Shown here: positions 12,218 through 21,799 of the stretch, piece after piece
Numbering within the stretch: the stretch's first letter is position 1
Layout: the number at the start of each line of letters is the position of its first letter
Source of the DNA: Pezicula radicicola
Taxonomy: Eukaryota; Ascomycota; Leotiomycetes; Helotiales; Dermateaceae
Assembly: GCA_003008705.1 (NCBI GenBank)
Contig: PDUO01000111.1
Span: forward strand, 49,667 to 88,210
DNA: 38,544 bases
Direction: 5' to 3'
The notes under the pieces: model-generated
Databases searched by the model: none
What the model was told of the DNA's origin: nothing
Seen by the model: only the letters and a program-made list of their open reading frames with translations
Program-made: the position numbers and the translations under genes

Positions 12218-12842
12218 GACGAGGGAGTCTGCCAACGAGGAAGATATGTAGACGGATGACCGAAGGATAACCACAAGCAGTAATAGAACGTACTCAGACA
12301 AGTTAATTATTAATCAAAGAGTGCGCGGGGCGGATTAACTAGGGGTTCAGCGGAATGTGCTTTGATTTGTCAGTCTTCGTGGCTGGTGTAGTTAGTGGCT
12401 GCTGGTTGCTGTCATCTGATTGACCCAGTGGGTGGAGTGACCACCTGACAGGGGAGTCGGCGGATCGAGAATCCAACTCCCGCGCACCCTTTGCGCGGCT
12501 GTGGGTACAGTAAGATGCGTCCGCACTCACATTACGACTTAGTATCACTTACTTTCTATTGTTATCTGACTATGAACTCACCATGTCGTCTCTGCTTTGT
12601 AAGTTTGCGTAAGCATGGAGTTCCACGGATGAAATTATTGTGGACCCTAATAAGTGCTTATATACAGGCCCGATGCCTCTGGATAGGGAGAGTCCTCATC
12701 ATCATCTCACGGCAAAGCATTCAATAACATCAACTTCTACTCATCGATATTGAATTAAAACACCGAGACGAAAAAAACTCCCAATCTCGTCAAACGATTA
12801 CAACTCAATCTTTTCTAGCAAATCAAACTCGAACACACAACT
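12218..12842. promoter_or_regulatory. Divergent intergenic promoter region (regulator / SDR)
   Basis: This spacer separates the starts of the Zn2Cys6 regulator (minus) and the SDR (plus), so it must hold both promoters. CGG/CCG triplets, the usual half-sites of zinc-cluster proteins, occur (for example gcggggcggatt near 12330 and gtcggcggatcg near 12456), but I cannot show a spaced pair that is clearly an operator. The 90 bp before the SDR ATG is A/C-rich, as is usual for fungal 5' leaders. Confidence 0.45.
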
Positions 12843-13751
12843 ATGCCTTCATATGTTATCGTCGGTGCTTCTCGTGGCCTTGGAGTGAGTAAACCTTTTG
12901 ATGGGCATATCTACATCATGGGCTGACTCTTATATAGTACGAATGGCTCCATCAACTGAGCAAAGACTTAGGCAACACCGTTATCGGCCTAGTTCGTTCC
13001 GTCGACAAAGTCCAAGCCAAACTCGATGCCGACTCGATCTCAAACGTGCACATCTTTGCCGGCGACATGGCCGACAGCGCCTCCCTAGAGAAAGCGGCTC
13101 TCGAAGTATCAAAGATCACACAAAGCGTTGACTACCTCATCGTCAACGGTGCATACCTCACACTCAAATCCGCTCGATTTCATCCCTCCGAATTCACTGG
13201 GCGCGCTGCCGAACTCAGAGAGGAGATGGTTGATAGTCTGGATGTGAATGTGGTGGGGGTTATCTATTCTATTAATGCCTTCCTGCCTTTGGTCCGCAAA
13301 GGAACTGCGAAGAAGATCACAGTCATCTCGACCGGCATGGCAGATGCGGATATGGTGGTGCAGCAAGATATTCCCGGCTCCATAATTTACGCCTCGATGA
13401 AAGCGGCTACGAACATGGTGGTTGCCAAATATGCCGTTGAGTTGAGAGGTGAGGGGATCGTTGTCCTTGCCCTTAGTCCGGGAGTTGTGAATACGCAGGA
13501 GGGACAAGGTAAGTTCTCCGCTTGTGAAGATATGAAATTATTATGCTGGGTCTGACAGATTGATAGTATCCGAGGAAGAGATGAAGGGTATCACGGCGCT
13601 TATACAGAAGTTTCAGGTTTCTTATCCGGAATTCAAGGGCCCTATCACTGCGGCCGAGAGTATTGCTGCGCAGAAGAAGATTATTGAGGGTATTACTTTG
13701 GAACAGACCGGTTTGTTTCTTTCTCATAAGGGCAATAAGGAGTGGCTGTGA
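12843..13751 (+). CDS. Short-chain dehydrogenase/reductase (SDR)
   Basis: Three exons, 12843-12884, 12938-13508 and 13567-13751, encode 265 residues, the usual length for a classical SDR. These enzymes reduce or oxidise carbonyl/hydroxyl groups with NAD(P)H. Exon 1 holds the nucleotide-binding turn VGASRGLG. LIVNGAY matches the NNAG region, VISTGMA carries the catalytic Ser, and YASMK is the Y-X3-K pair. LALSPGVVNT is the usual loop after the active site. Introns 12885-12937 (GTGAGT...CTGAC...TAG) and 13509-13566 (GTAAGT...CTGAC...TAG) splice in frame (phases 0 and 1). No stop or frameshift, so it is likely functional. It resembles fungal SDRs annotated as NAD(P)-binding proteins; substrate unknown. 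It may be controlled by the divergent regulator. Confidence 0.9.
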
Positions 13752-15269
13752 AGACTTTAGATCTTCGTGAGGATTTAGGATCTTCGTATACCTTTTGGTG
13801 ATTCCAAGATATTACATTATGAATATATATAAATTTGCAGCTTTAAACCATCCGTTTCTGTCCTCAGCCGTCCTTGCACCTCAGGTCAACTTCTCAGCTC
13901 AAGCTTAGTCTCTTTGAATGCCGTGGTTGTCTCGACTTGTGTTCCTTCGTAGCACCTGAAGGATAATATATGTATAAGAAGGATGGTTGGTATTATCTTA
14001 TAATCTCCCCGATCTTCCTCATTGTATGACTATTGTGCGCTCGAGAAGCCCCTGCGGTCTATTTCACGGCTATGAAGGAAATCCTATCTTAACCAACAGA
14101 AACACAACAGAGTACTTCCAAAAAGTGGGCTATATTAATCTGTTTCGGGTATATATTCTCAGCAATGCTACATGGAGGCGCAATCCAGCAATTGAAAGTC
14201 CTTGGGACTACACCAAGCTCCATCGTTAGTAACAATAGTGGCTTATGGACCGGTAGGTGTAACCTTTCTCATACTCTTTCCTCCGTCTATTTCCTTACTA
14301 TAGATGAATACTTACGCTTTTATCCTATGTAGTCATTCATCGGAGACTATGCCATAAGTAATGGCGGCTTGGGGATTACAAAAGCATACATTTCACGGCG
14401 GAGATATGTTACAAAGAGACTATATATTAGCAACGGAGAATGGATTTGAGTCCTGGCGGAAAAGTCAAATCACTGCATAGTTGTTGATATAACCGTTATT
14501 ATAACGGTTATTATAACTGTTGTTCAAAATGGGTGGAATTGACTATAGGTTGTATTCTGCGTGCCCATTTTCTTATGGAAACTAAGCTGAATATATACAT
14601 TAATTGAGTGCCATGGAAGGCACTAGAATTGCAGCAAAAATGAGTGGAAAACTAGTAGAAATAGGCTGCGTAAGCTATCGAACGAGGGAGTTTTGAATAA
14701 TGAATTAGAGTAGAATATAAGGTAAAATAGAAACGATAGAATGCGATACAAATAAGGCTCAGAGCGTAAAAATCGGTGCGTAGTAGGCTGAATATGGTAG
14801 TATTTGCGGCTAATAATAGTTAACCTGAAATGTGTTGGTATTGTAGTATTTAAGACAAGAAAATATCTTGACGATCCGAAAGAACCTTTAGTCTTTTCGT
14901 AATTCAGATGAAACCTATTGCTCCTCAAGGAAATGATACAGCGGTAGGGCAATGGCTGAGGTACATAACTGTCGCCAAATACCCGCCCATGATTCAGTTC
15001 ACTACACTTCTGAGTTATAGAGTTAAAATTGATTTTCCATCACCTTATGCATTGACAACTTCTTCGAAGCATATGAGCCAATTGGTTTTAACCACTATAG
15101 ATAAATACAAAACTATACTCAGCGTGCAAGAATATTCCTTGTATTAAACCATCCATCATTTCCGAGCAACATAAGAACTAGGTCATTCACACTATACATC
15201 AAACAAATACCAGGCTCGGCTATTAGAAAAAAAAATCCACCAATATACCTAAACTTGAATTCAATTATC
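13752..15269. other. Intergenic DNA without a convincing gene
   Basis: About 1.5 kb between the SDR and the transporter remnant. An 80-codon open frame at 13987-14229 (contains SPCGLFHGYEGNPILTNRN) has no recognisable family. Near 14491-14520 there is a small inverted and tandem motif (aaccgtta / taacggtt, with ggttattataac repeated). AT content rises from about 14600, suggesting old repeat DNA. Confidence 0.4.
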
Positions 15270-15890
15270 TCATTGAACCCTAAACTCATCATGTCTCTCG
15301 TCATGCCTTTGCTCAATATTTGTGATCTTGATCGAGGCTATCTTCTTTTCTAATTCAGTTTTAATAGTCGCCGTAGCTTGGTCGATACTCTTATCGTCAT
15401 TAAATATAGTTGCCACTTCTTCGAGGGTAAGCCTATGAGTCTCGACGAAAGTGAAATAAATAATGAGAAGCAACGCGAGATCAAAGATAATTTATATAAC
15501 GTAGTATTACTATAATAGATTCTCTAAAGTAATGGGATTGATATAGCTAACAGCGAAAGAAGAGGTGTTGATCACGAACATAATCTATACAAAAAAAATT
15601 CCTCTTTGCTTTGCTATTACTGTCTCTAGAGGATATGTGATGACTAAGGGAATCTAATAAGCGCTCGCGAAGAAGCTAAAAAGAAATATCATGATAGTCA
15701 TAGTGATTCCGTAGCTTGAATTATTGGTCTTGAGATATTCAGCAGCTATAGCCGTCTAGAGGATGAAGTAGAAAAGTATACCGCTGGTGCTAGTAAGGAA
15801 GACTTTCTAGCGAGAGACTCGCACGATAACAAAGGCGGCTCTAATGGGAATGAGTTAGTTCTAGATACTTAGGACTGTCTAAACTATAGT
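15270..15890 (-). pseudogene. MFS sugar transporter, C-terminal remnant
   Basis: Minus-strand frames give the end of a major facilitator sugar porter: RKVFLTSTSGILFYFI, TAIAAEYL, TMTIMIFLFSFFASAY, IPLVITYPLE, SFAVSYINPITLEN, YYVI, then LLIIYFTFVETHRLTLEEVA before the natural end. The last piece is the conserved PESP/VET-type motif after the final membrane helix in fungal sugar transporters. At least six stops interrupt it, including positions where Trp or Gln is usual (before KVFLT, before TAIAAEYL, before YYVI). Only the last four or so helices remain; the upstream part runs into AT-rich DNA. Confidence 0.75.
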
Positions 15891-16121
15891 AATTAAGATC
15901 TATAACTCTATTTAGAAGATCTAAAAGACTATAGGTTTTATTAACTTTATAGACTATATATTAGCTATTATTAAATAGAACTATTATTATAGATATAATT
16001 TTATATTAGATTTAATATAATTAAATCAGTATCTTATAAAATACTAAAAATCAACTAGTTATTCCTAGCTATTAGTGCCTATAATAACACGAACATTCCA
16101 TCCTAGGACGAAGTATTATAA
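15891..16121. repeat. AT-rich RIP-like stretch
   Basis: A TpA-rich block (taattaagatc, tattattaaatag and similar) lies between the transporter and alcohol dehydrogenase remnants. No frame is readable. It is probably a mutated repeat that swallowed the 5' part of the transporter gene. Confidence 0.45.
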
Positions 16122-16305
16122 TTATTCAGTAATTAAAACCCCACGATAGCGTATATTACTCTCCTGTAACGCTTCCATTGCCTCTGTAATCCCGTCAACA
16201 TTTATTAGGAAAGTCTTGATCATTGGCCTGATATTGTGAAGCGCAGCAAACTGCAACATCTCCTTATATTTGTAGTATGGAAGTACCTCCGCGGAAGGAC
16301 GTTAT
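16122..16305 (-). pseudogene. Zinc-type alcohol dehydrogenase, C-terminal fragment
   Basis: The minus strand reads ...EMLQFAALHNIRPMI, then VDGITEAMEALQ, IRYRGVLITE and a stop at 16122-16124. Those are the last 55 or so residues of fungal medium-chain (GroES-like, cinnamyl-alcohol-type) dehydrogenases, where the N(I/V)RP and RYRGVL motifs are conserved. The fragment itself is open, but the frame stops at about 16310, so the Zn- and NADP-binding parts are missing. It lies 230 bp from the transporter remnant, on the same strand. Confidence 0.6.
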
Positions 16306-16977
16306 TCCTCCGTGCTGACAGCTCGATCGCTTATGACGATTCGTTCACAGTATGAACCACGTGCACATTCATTATTCATCTGGATCATCTCTCCAAGTCA
16401 TCCTGGCACATCAATTTAGTTTCAGACTCGAGAAGTCGAGAAATCTTCACCATCTCTTCAACTTTCAATTCATCTTTCAGAGCTAAATGGCGAGTGAGAT
16501 GTGAAAATGAAACTTTCATGTGTTCGTGAATGGCCTGGGCGGATCGGACTTTGCCTCTCCGTCGTGACGGCCAGATATTCCGGCTTGACGAAAAGCCAAT
16601 CCCTTCTGTCTTGAAGTTGTTCATTCATGGAGAGTACTGGCACTATGCTGAGGTGGCCAGCCCAACTCCTTGAAGGCAAGTTTCCACTGGTCTATGACCT
16701 TTCTCGAAGAACTTATGAGAACGAGATGGCGCAGCTAGTTATATCGAACTGGCCCTGAGACTTCAAAGAGTGCCTATCGCTCCAAGTCTCCAAGCGTTCT
16801 TGGGAGAAAAAATTCAAGTTCATCAGATATAGCGGGCCAGAGACTTGGCATTCTCTCAAAGTTGGATGCCTGTATTTTGATCAGGCTCTTGTCGCTTTTT
16901 AGTAGCAAGTGCCTCTGGACATTACAAGGAAACCTTTTCAACCATTCAATGATATCGAGAAGAGAATATCCTTAGCC

Positions 16978-17364
16978 TCAGGGCCGGACTTCTACGTTCT
17001 CATCTGGGAGGCCACCCATACATGTTGTGGATGCCGCCAATGTTGCCATCAATTGATGTTTGTTGGTGGCCTCCCAATGCTCGGGTATCATGAAGATTTT
17101 CTTGGCCATCATGTCTATAACTAGAGACTCGGAACTCATTTTTGCTTCCAGCAATCTCATCAAGTTGATAACAGATCCCCTTCCACCGTCGGTGACATGT
17201 CTCAAGAAAGGGCGAATTCCTTCCACAAACTTCAAGGGTATGGCCATTCTCTTACTGTTGGGTCCAAAGTCAAGGAATAATGGGACTGATATTTTATTCA
17301 GCTCATCAGAGCATCGGAATGGCTCTCGCCCGTCTACAAACCGATCTACATCTTCTATGATCAA
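16978..17364 (-). CDS. Possible gene fragment, unknown protein
   Basis: A 128-codon minus-strand frame. It has the look of globular protein: DGREPFRCSDELNKI, PLFLDFGPNSKRMAIPLKF, RPFLRHVTDGGRGSVINLM, KKIFMIPEHWEATNKHQLM. Hydrophobic and charged residues alternate and there is little low complexity. I do not recognise the family. It overlaps a plus-strand frame, and neither has a confirmed start. Calling it coding is a guess based on composition. Confidence 0.25.
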   Translation of the reverse strand: MIIEDVDRFVDGREPFRCSDELNKISVPLFLDFGPNSKRMAIPLKFVEGIRPFLRHVTDGGRGSVINLMRLLEAKMSSESLVIDMMAKKIFMIPEHWEATNKHQLMATLAASTTCMGGLPDENVEVRP

Positions 17365-17800
17365 TCATGTTCCTGAGTCCGAAACGGATTCTCGCCACGA
17401 GCTAGTCAAGACGAAGACATCTCCAGGCGACACTGAAGTTGAGACTGGTTTAAACCCCAAATCGAAACTCATCCATAGCAACCCAAGTCTCATCGCAGAC
17501 GAAGATACAAACTACTGCAAATTCCAGGCCCATACCCTACAGGCCTTGTCAGGTGCTTCCAGCCTAGCGATTGATACCCCGATGTATCTACACAATGTGC
17601 TTGCCCATCAACACGGAATCCAGACAACTGGAATACATTCAAACTCGACTGTTGCAGGGGATCACAGGAGGTTTTCTATGAATTTTCGAGACTTGGACTT
17701 TGGGCCGACCCCACGACAGGATCAGTGGTCTTTGAAATATGCTGGGAATGATGAGTATTCATATGATCTTGCAGGAATTGGAGCACAGTTTCATGTCTGA
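17060..17800 (+). CDS. Possible C-terminal part of an unknown polar protein
   Basis: An open frame of about 246 codons ending in GAGIGAQFHV-like sequence and TGA at 17798-17800; a TGA just upstream of 17058 closes it on the 5' side. Its first third overlaps the minus-strand frame at 16978-17364 and is less convincing. The last two thirds are rich in Ser, Thr, His and Asn (SETDSRHELVKTKTSPGDTE, SLIADEDTNYCKFQAH), as in disordered parts of fungal regulators. There is no zinc finger or recognised domain, and the start is not an ATG. Confidence 0.3.
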   Translation: MLVASQCSGIMKIFLAIMSITRDSELIFASSNLIKLITDPLPPSVTCLKKGRIPSTNFKGMAILLLLGPKSRNNGTDILFSSSEHRNGSRPSTNRSTSSMINHVPESETDSRHELVKTKTSPGDTEVETGLNPKSKLIHSNPSLIADEDTNYCKFQAHTLQALSGASSLAIDTPMYLHNVLAHQHGIQTTGIHSNSTVAGDHRRFSMNFRDLDFGPTPRQDQWSLKYAGNDEYSYDLAGIGAQFHV

Positions 17801-17815
17801 AAGGCAAGCGTGCAG

Positions 17816-17880
17816 ACCGTATTAATTGGTATATAATACCATGGTATTTAGGGTTAGGGTTATCTACCAATTAATACGGT
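17816..17880. repeat. 65-bp palindromic element with telomeric repeats inside
   Basis: Perfect 16-bp inverted repeats, accgtattaattggta at 17816-17831 and its reverse complement at 17865-17880, enclose 33 bp. The interior holds a 14-bp perfect palindrome (aataccatggtatt, 17836-17849) followed by two TTAGGG units (17848-17859). It could form a cruciform, or be a tiny MITE-like element or a repair scar. I see no target-site duplication. Confidence 0.8.
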
Positions 17881-18568
17881 AGACCAAATATCAGAAGAAT
17901 GAATCACGTGATTATCATCGTATCTCGCAAGGGTGATTTTTTTGAGGAACCGAGACGGCGTGAAAGTAAATTGTACCACAGTTTCAAGGAATCAAGAATG
18001 CGCAATGTGAATAATGTGAATGAGGCTTCACAGCTTAGAGGCCTAAGCCTCCGCCACGTCAGCTGACTATCCATTGCGCCTTGCCAATCAAACCATTATC
18101 ATCTCATCCTCTCGCCTGGAGGCCACCAATATTCAAAATGCCTGATCACGATATCAGAGATCACCACAGCCAATTGAAAATATGTATCTAGGCCAGTTGG
18201 GCACGAAACAACATATGGTGTGGCGGAGGCCACCCATCTCAGCGCTTCTACAGGGCGACCTATCACGGCGCATTGGAGGCCACCCATATCCAGCCTCGTT
18301 CGCATTTTCTGCCTTTGGCTGCCTGCCGCATCGACAACACCTATATACCTTAGTTTCGCACTCGCTCTCTTCCATCGTCCTTTCATCAACAGATATCGAA
18401 TTTCCATCATTCAATTATTTGTCCGATCAGTTGAAGTTCTCCAGGCTTGTTAATTAACCCTCTACCCCGCAGGCTCACACTCGCTGTGTGCCCGCGGGGA
18501 TAAGTTTGCATCTGCACTTATCCCAACCAGATACAGCCTTGCCTCCTCGCGCATCCTAATTCAACTAA
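17881..18568. other. Upstream region of the C2H2 gene, with short direct repeats
   Basis: No convincing gene. The 13-mer ggaggccacccat occurs at 18225-18237 and 18275-18287, exactly 50 bp apart, and once more at 17007-17019. A 91-codon open frame (18182-18457) covers the two nearby copies but has no recognisable content. The 5' exon or start codon of the C2H2 gene should lie here but cannot be fixed. A GC-rich near-palindrome (ccccgcagg...cccgcgggg) lies near 18465-18500. Confidence 0.4.
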
Positions 18569-19634
18569 TCTTCCGACGATTCTCGCGCGGAGACAAATTG
18601 TCTTCGCGCTACAGCAATCTCGAGAGAGTTTGATGGCCATAGTTTAGAAAGCGCTCTACAACACAGTCTCACTTCATATGTCCATTTTGGAGATTTTGAA
18701 GATACATCAACCAACGACTACTACGTCACCTCTTCTGACATTCTCGCACCGCTTTATGGGGATCTAGATACTCTTGATCCTCTACAATTGCAGTACGAAT
18801 ACATCAATTATCCTGGAAACACCACCAATCTGGGTGTGCTTCCAAACGATTTTTCCTTGGCAACCCTCACATCACTTTCACCACATCACCATAATCCAGT
18901 AGAACTTCCATCATCGATTTCTCACCCAGATACAATTTCCTTTGAAGCTGGGGCCTCGCACAATCTACCAAGCCTCTCGCCGCTAGGTTTAAGCTGGTCT
19001 CCCCAAGACCCCACAGTTTCACCGAAAACACCTGAACAGGGAACTTCTACCGAGTGGAACGTTCACGACCCTTCAAAAAGGAATTCCACGAGTTCAAACC
19101 ATCATGAGGCTTTCGATCGGTATCTAGGGAGTCAGAACGACAAGGCCAGCTCACAAGGCACACCTGGCTTCTCTTTGGAGAGACTGCAGCCCCATCCGAC
19201 GGACTTGTTAACTTCTTCACGCCTCACGAATCTCGGTGAAAAACCAGCCGAAGGCAGTCCCGTTGCTCAAATACCGCTCCAACATATACCTTCAAGAAAC
19301 CGACGCCAGCAAAATCGGCAATTCAAGTGCACTTCCTGCTCCAAAGTATATCCACGCCGGTGCGACCTCAAGTATGTTTCATTTCGCTCCAGACATGCGG
19401 ATTGATACTGACTTCGCCTCCAGTAAACATCTGAAGAGCCACGAGCGTGCTTTCAGGTGCAATATCGACGGTTGTTCCCATAGTCAAGGCTTTGCTCTCC
19501 AGAAAGATCTCCGTCGCCATATAGATACAATCCATTGGAAAAGCACCTTCACTTGCTATTTTCCAGGCTGTGGTGAACAGTTTTCCAGATCTGACAATTG
19601 CCAACGACACTTTGACGAGCAGCACTCTCAATAA
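18569..19634 (+). CDS. C2H2 zinc-finger protein (start unresolved)
   Basis: The frame is open from 18569 to 19371, then continues in 19424-19634 after a 52-bp intron (19372-19423, GTATGT...TACTGAC...CAG). The N-terminal 270 or so residues are Ser/Pro/His-rich and look disordered. Three C2H2 fingers close the protein: CTSCSKVYPRRCDL-(N)-KHLKSH across the splice, CNIDGCSHSQGFALQKDLRR...H, and CYFPGCGEQFSRSDNCQRHF...H. This C-terminal triple-finger arrangement is common in fungal DNA-binding regulators. No in-frame ATG lies in exon 1, so the start is in an unseen upstream exon or has been lost, in which case this is a pseudogene. A 260-codon unknown gene follows 110 bp downstream on the same strand. 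Confidence 0.75.
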
Positions 19635-19743
19635 TCACTGTGAAGACACCTGAAAATTAAACCTTGCAAAATGGGTAAGATGCCAATGAACCTACCATCT
19701 AACTTCTTAGTCATGTTAATAAATTTGACAAGATTCGGGTACT

Positions 19744-20587
19744 ATGCTCATTACTTCACGGGACATGACGGATGCGATGTCGAGTCTCCCCAATACCCGA
19801 GTCGATCTGCTACAAGACACCAACATCGATAGCAGAGGTCTACGAGACCAGTCATCATGGGACCAGTCATTATGGGACCAGCCATTATGGGACCAGTCAT
19901 CATGGCTTAATCCTCTTGAGCCTGTGAGTATTTATTGATGAAGTCTTAGCTTGATTTTGGTGCAGCGAAAACTAACTATTTTAGTTTTTCACCCTCCCTG
20001 ATCCGAACCCCCTCGCTCGCTTCCATGCTAAGGAAGATCCTCAAATAGATATCGATGCTCGTTTTGCTACGCTACTGCCATACAATGCTAGAAAGAATGA
20101 GACAAACTCAAATCCTGGAGATTTTGAGACCATTTGGAATTCTTCGGCGTCCCATTCATCAATCGAACAAGAATTAGATGCAATCTATAGATCTGGTGAA
20201 TTTTTGAAGGGACGGGACAAAGAGTGGGGCAGTCTCAGAATCCGACCTTTCCACGCCAAGATTTGCCAGTTGTGTGATCGAGACTATGTTTGGGTTGTGA
20301 CTCAAACCATGGTTTCATTCAAAAAGTTGGCTTTGTGGGCTATGCACACCTACAAAGTCTATCCTGGCTTTTGGGGCCGGGTTGTCATTCTGTCGGCTAA
20401 TAATAGTCCACCCAGAATTACATTTCCTGTGGACATCACCATCGTTCGCTCGAGATCATGTACGACAGCTATGTCTATGGTCTGTAGGCTAAAAATTATC
20501 CCCTGTGGCAGCGGGATAATAATGGAAAGAGTTGGAGAGACAACCGGATGGCTGTTGTTTTATTTCTTGGAGGGCTATAGAGACTGA
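19744..20587 (+). CDS. Hypothetical protein with WDQ repeats
   Basis: Two exons, 19744-19923 and 19985-20587, give 260 residues. The 61-bp intron is textbook (GTGAGT...ACTAAC...TAG) and phase 0. The N-terminus carries four five-residue repeats (DQSSW DQSLW DQPLW DQSSW) encoded by a 15-bp tandem repeat. The middle is polar (FHAKEDPQIDIDARFATLLP); the end contains FHAKICQLCDRDYVWVV and ERVGETTGWLLFYFLEGY. No domain recognised. There are no lesions. It may be a species-specific gene, or the second half of a larger model with the C2H2 gene, although a stop at 19632 separates them. ATG 19744 was chosen as the first in frame. Confidence 0.5.
19846..19905 (+). repeat. 15-bp coding minisatellite, four units
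   Basis: Four head-to-tail copies of gaccagtcatcatgg, differing by single C/T changes, occupy 60 bp inside the hypothetical gene and keep its frame (DQS/PxW). Unit number could vary between strains by slippage. Confidence 0.9.
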
Positions 20588-21104
20588 ATTCGTTTTCTTG
20601 GATGATTAGTAATTTCTTGGAGTTAGGTTATTGTTAGTAGCTCTTTAACAGAGGCCTGAGAGGTTTTCTTCTATGTCTTTCCTTGCCGTCTCTCTGCCAA
20701 GGCGGGTTTTTTATCCTATTACAAAGGGCCGTCTCGATCTTTGTAAAAAGGTTTTCCTTGCTAGTTTAGAAGAGAGACGGATTTTCTTATTATATATGGG
20801 TTGTTTTTCTTAGTAGCTCTTATCGCCGACTATATTCTAGACTTAGGTATAAATACGAATATATTTATATTTAGTTAATAGTTTGCTCTTGAGTTGAATA
20901 TTAACGGGAATTATAACCCCGGAGAAAGAGAGAATAAATATAACTCGTCCCTTCTAAAACAACGTTCTGAAAATGTATAGAATTCTAGTACTGAATGCTA
21001 CCTATACTAAATACAAAGAAAGGAAAACACAAAAAATAGATCCTTATTAGATACAAAAGTAAAAGCTTATAAAAAAATTAATTGAAAGGGGGAAAATCGG
21101 CCTC
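20588..21104. other. Intergenic, possible old repeat
   Basis: No gene seen. The stretch gccgtctctctgcc...gggccgtctcgatcttt...gagagacggatttt (about 20687-20783) contains repeated and inverted copies of a cgtctc/gagacg motif, suggesting a decayed repeat end. Beyond 20800 the DNA is AT-rich and featureless. Confidence 0.35.
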
Positions 21105-21780
21105 GCTGAAAAGCCTATTCCATTTTTATGCCCTGGTTCGTACACACCTGCTCCGCAGCCTTGTTAATAGTAAGAGTTGGACTTAGCAACTACTAGAACG
21201 TAATGTCCATCCTAAGGCCCTTGAATATCTAGTTCTGTAGCTCTGCTCCGATTATACTATCGACTCCATAGCTGGCTATAGATCTCCCTTCCTCCTCGAA
21301 TTTGTTTAGTTTAAGCATTAGTATGTACGCCAGCTTCGTAATAAAGTGTTCTGGAACAGCCCGAATAGCTTCCGAAAGGGACATGTCGCTATCTCTTGCA
21401 CCGCCCGTCAGTAGAAACTATCCACATTATCGCCCGTTTCATCGACGGCTTTGCGGAGCTAAGCAGGATCAAGGCCAACTACAAGGTTGTCCACAGGACC
21501 TTGGCTCTGTTGCTTGATAATCGAGACTTCGAAGCAGCCAGTAACTGCTCCTCGTCGATACCATACATACCTTTTCGCTTCAGACTCCTCAAGCTCGAGG
21601 TTCTCTGCCACGACGCCGACAACGAGGACCGTAGGTAAAATAATGGATGCGGCATGTTTCTGCTACGAACGACGATGGCGTGCAAGAGAGTCCAGGTAGC
21701 TGTTTCCAGCAGTGTAGTTGCTTTGACCTGGGGTCCCGAGAGTGCTAGACATAGAGCTGGTTATTACCCTTGTACAGTAC
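21105..21780 (-). pseudogene. Polyketide synthase remnant: end of KR domain plus ACP
   Basis: The minus strand shows the end of a ketoreductase domain ([20 protein letters not shown]), a linker (SIILPTVLVVGVVAEN, GMYGIDEEQLLA, FEVSIIKQQSQGPVDNLVVG), then an acyl-carrier domain (FITKLAYILMLKLNKFEEEG, SYGVDSIIGAELQN) with the phosphopantetheine Ser in GVDSI. This order, KR-ACP at the C-terminus, is that of fungal highly reducing type I PKSs. At least two frameshifts (near 21575 and 21545) and stops interrupt it: TAG at 21459-21461 (Gln expected), 21229-21231 (Trp expected) and a TAGTAG pair at 21190-21195 (two Gln expected). The rest of the PKS upstream (higher coordinates) is missing; a hAT element begins there. 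Confidence 0.85.
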
Positions 21781-21799
21781 GATCTTGGACCATTATCTT

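Larger units (their letters stand above)
16306..17815. other. Unresolved region with overlapping ORFs on both strands
   Basis: No family recognised. The plus strand has protein-like stretches broken by stops at 16680-16900 (LVYDLSRRTYENEMAQLV, YSGPETWHSLKVGC) and a longer open frame at about 17055-17800. The minus strand has an open frame at 16978-17364. These overlap at 17060-17364, so at most one is coding there. The region may be a decayed gene of unknown type. Confidence 0.35.

Noticed and set aside
14623..14952. 109-codon minus-strand frame rich in Phe, Leu, Ser and Tyr
   Set aside because: AT-rich DNA readily gives such frames; no start context, membrane pattern or family was recognised.
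21396..21638. Plus-strand open frames over 21.3-21.7 kb
   Set aside because: They are antisense to the PKS KR-ACP remnant, which carries clear conserved motifs on the minus strand.
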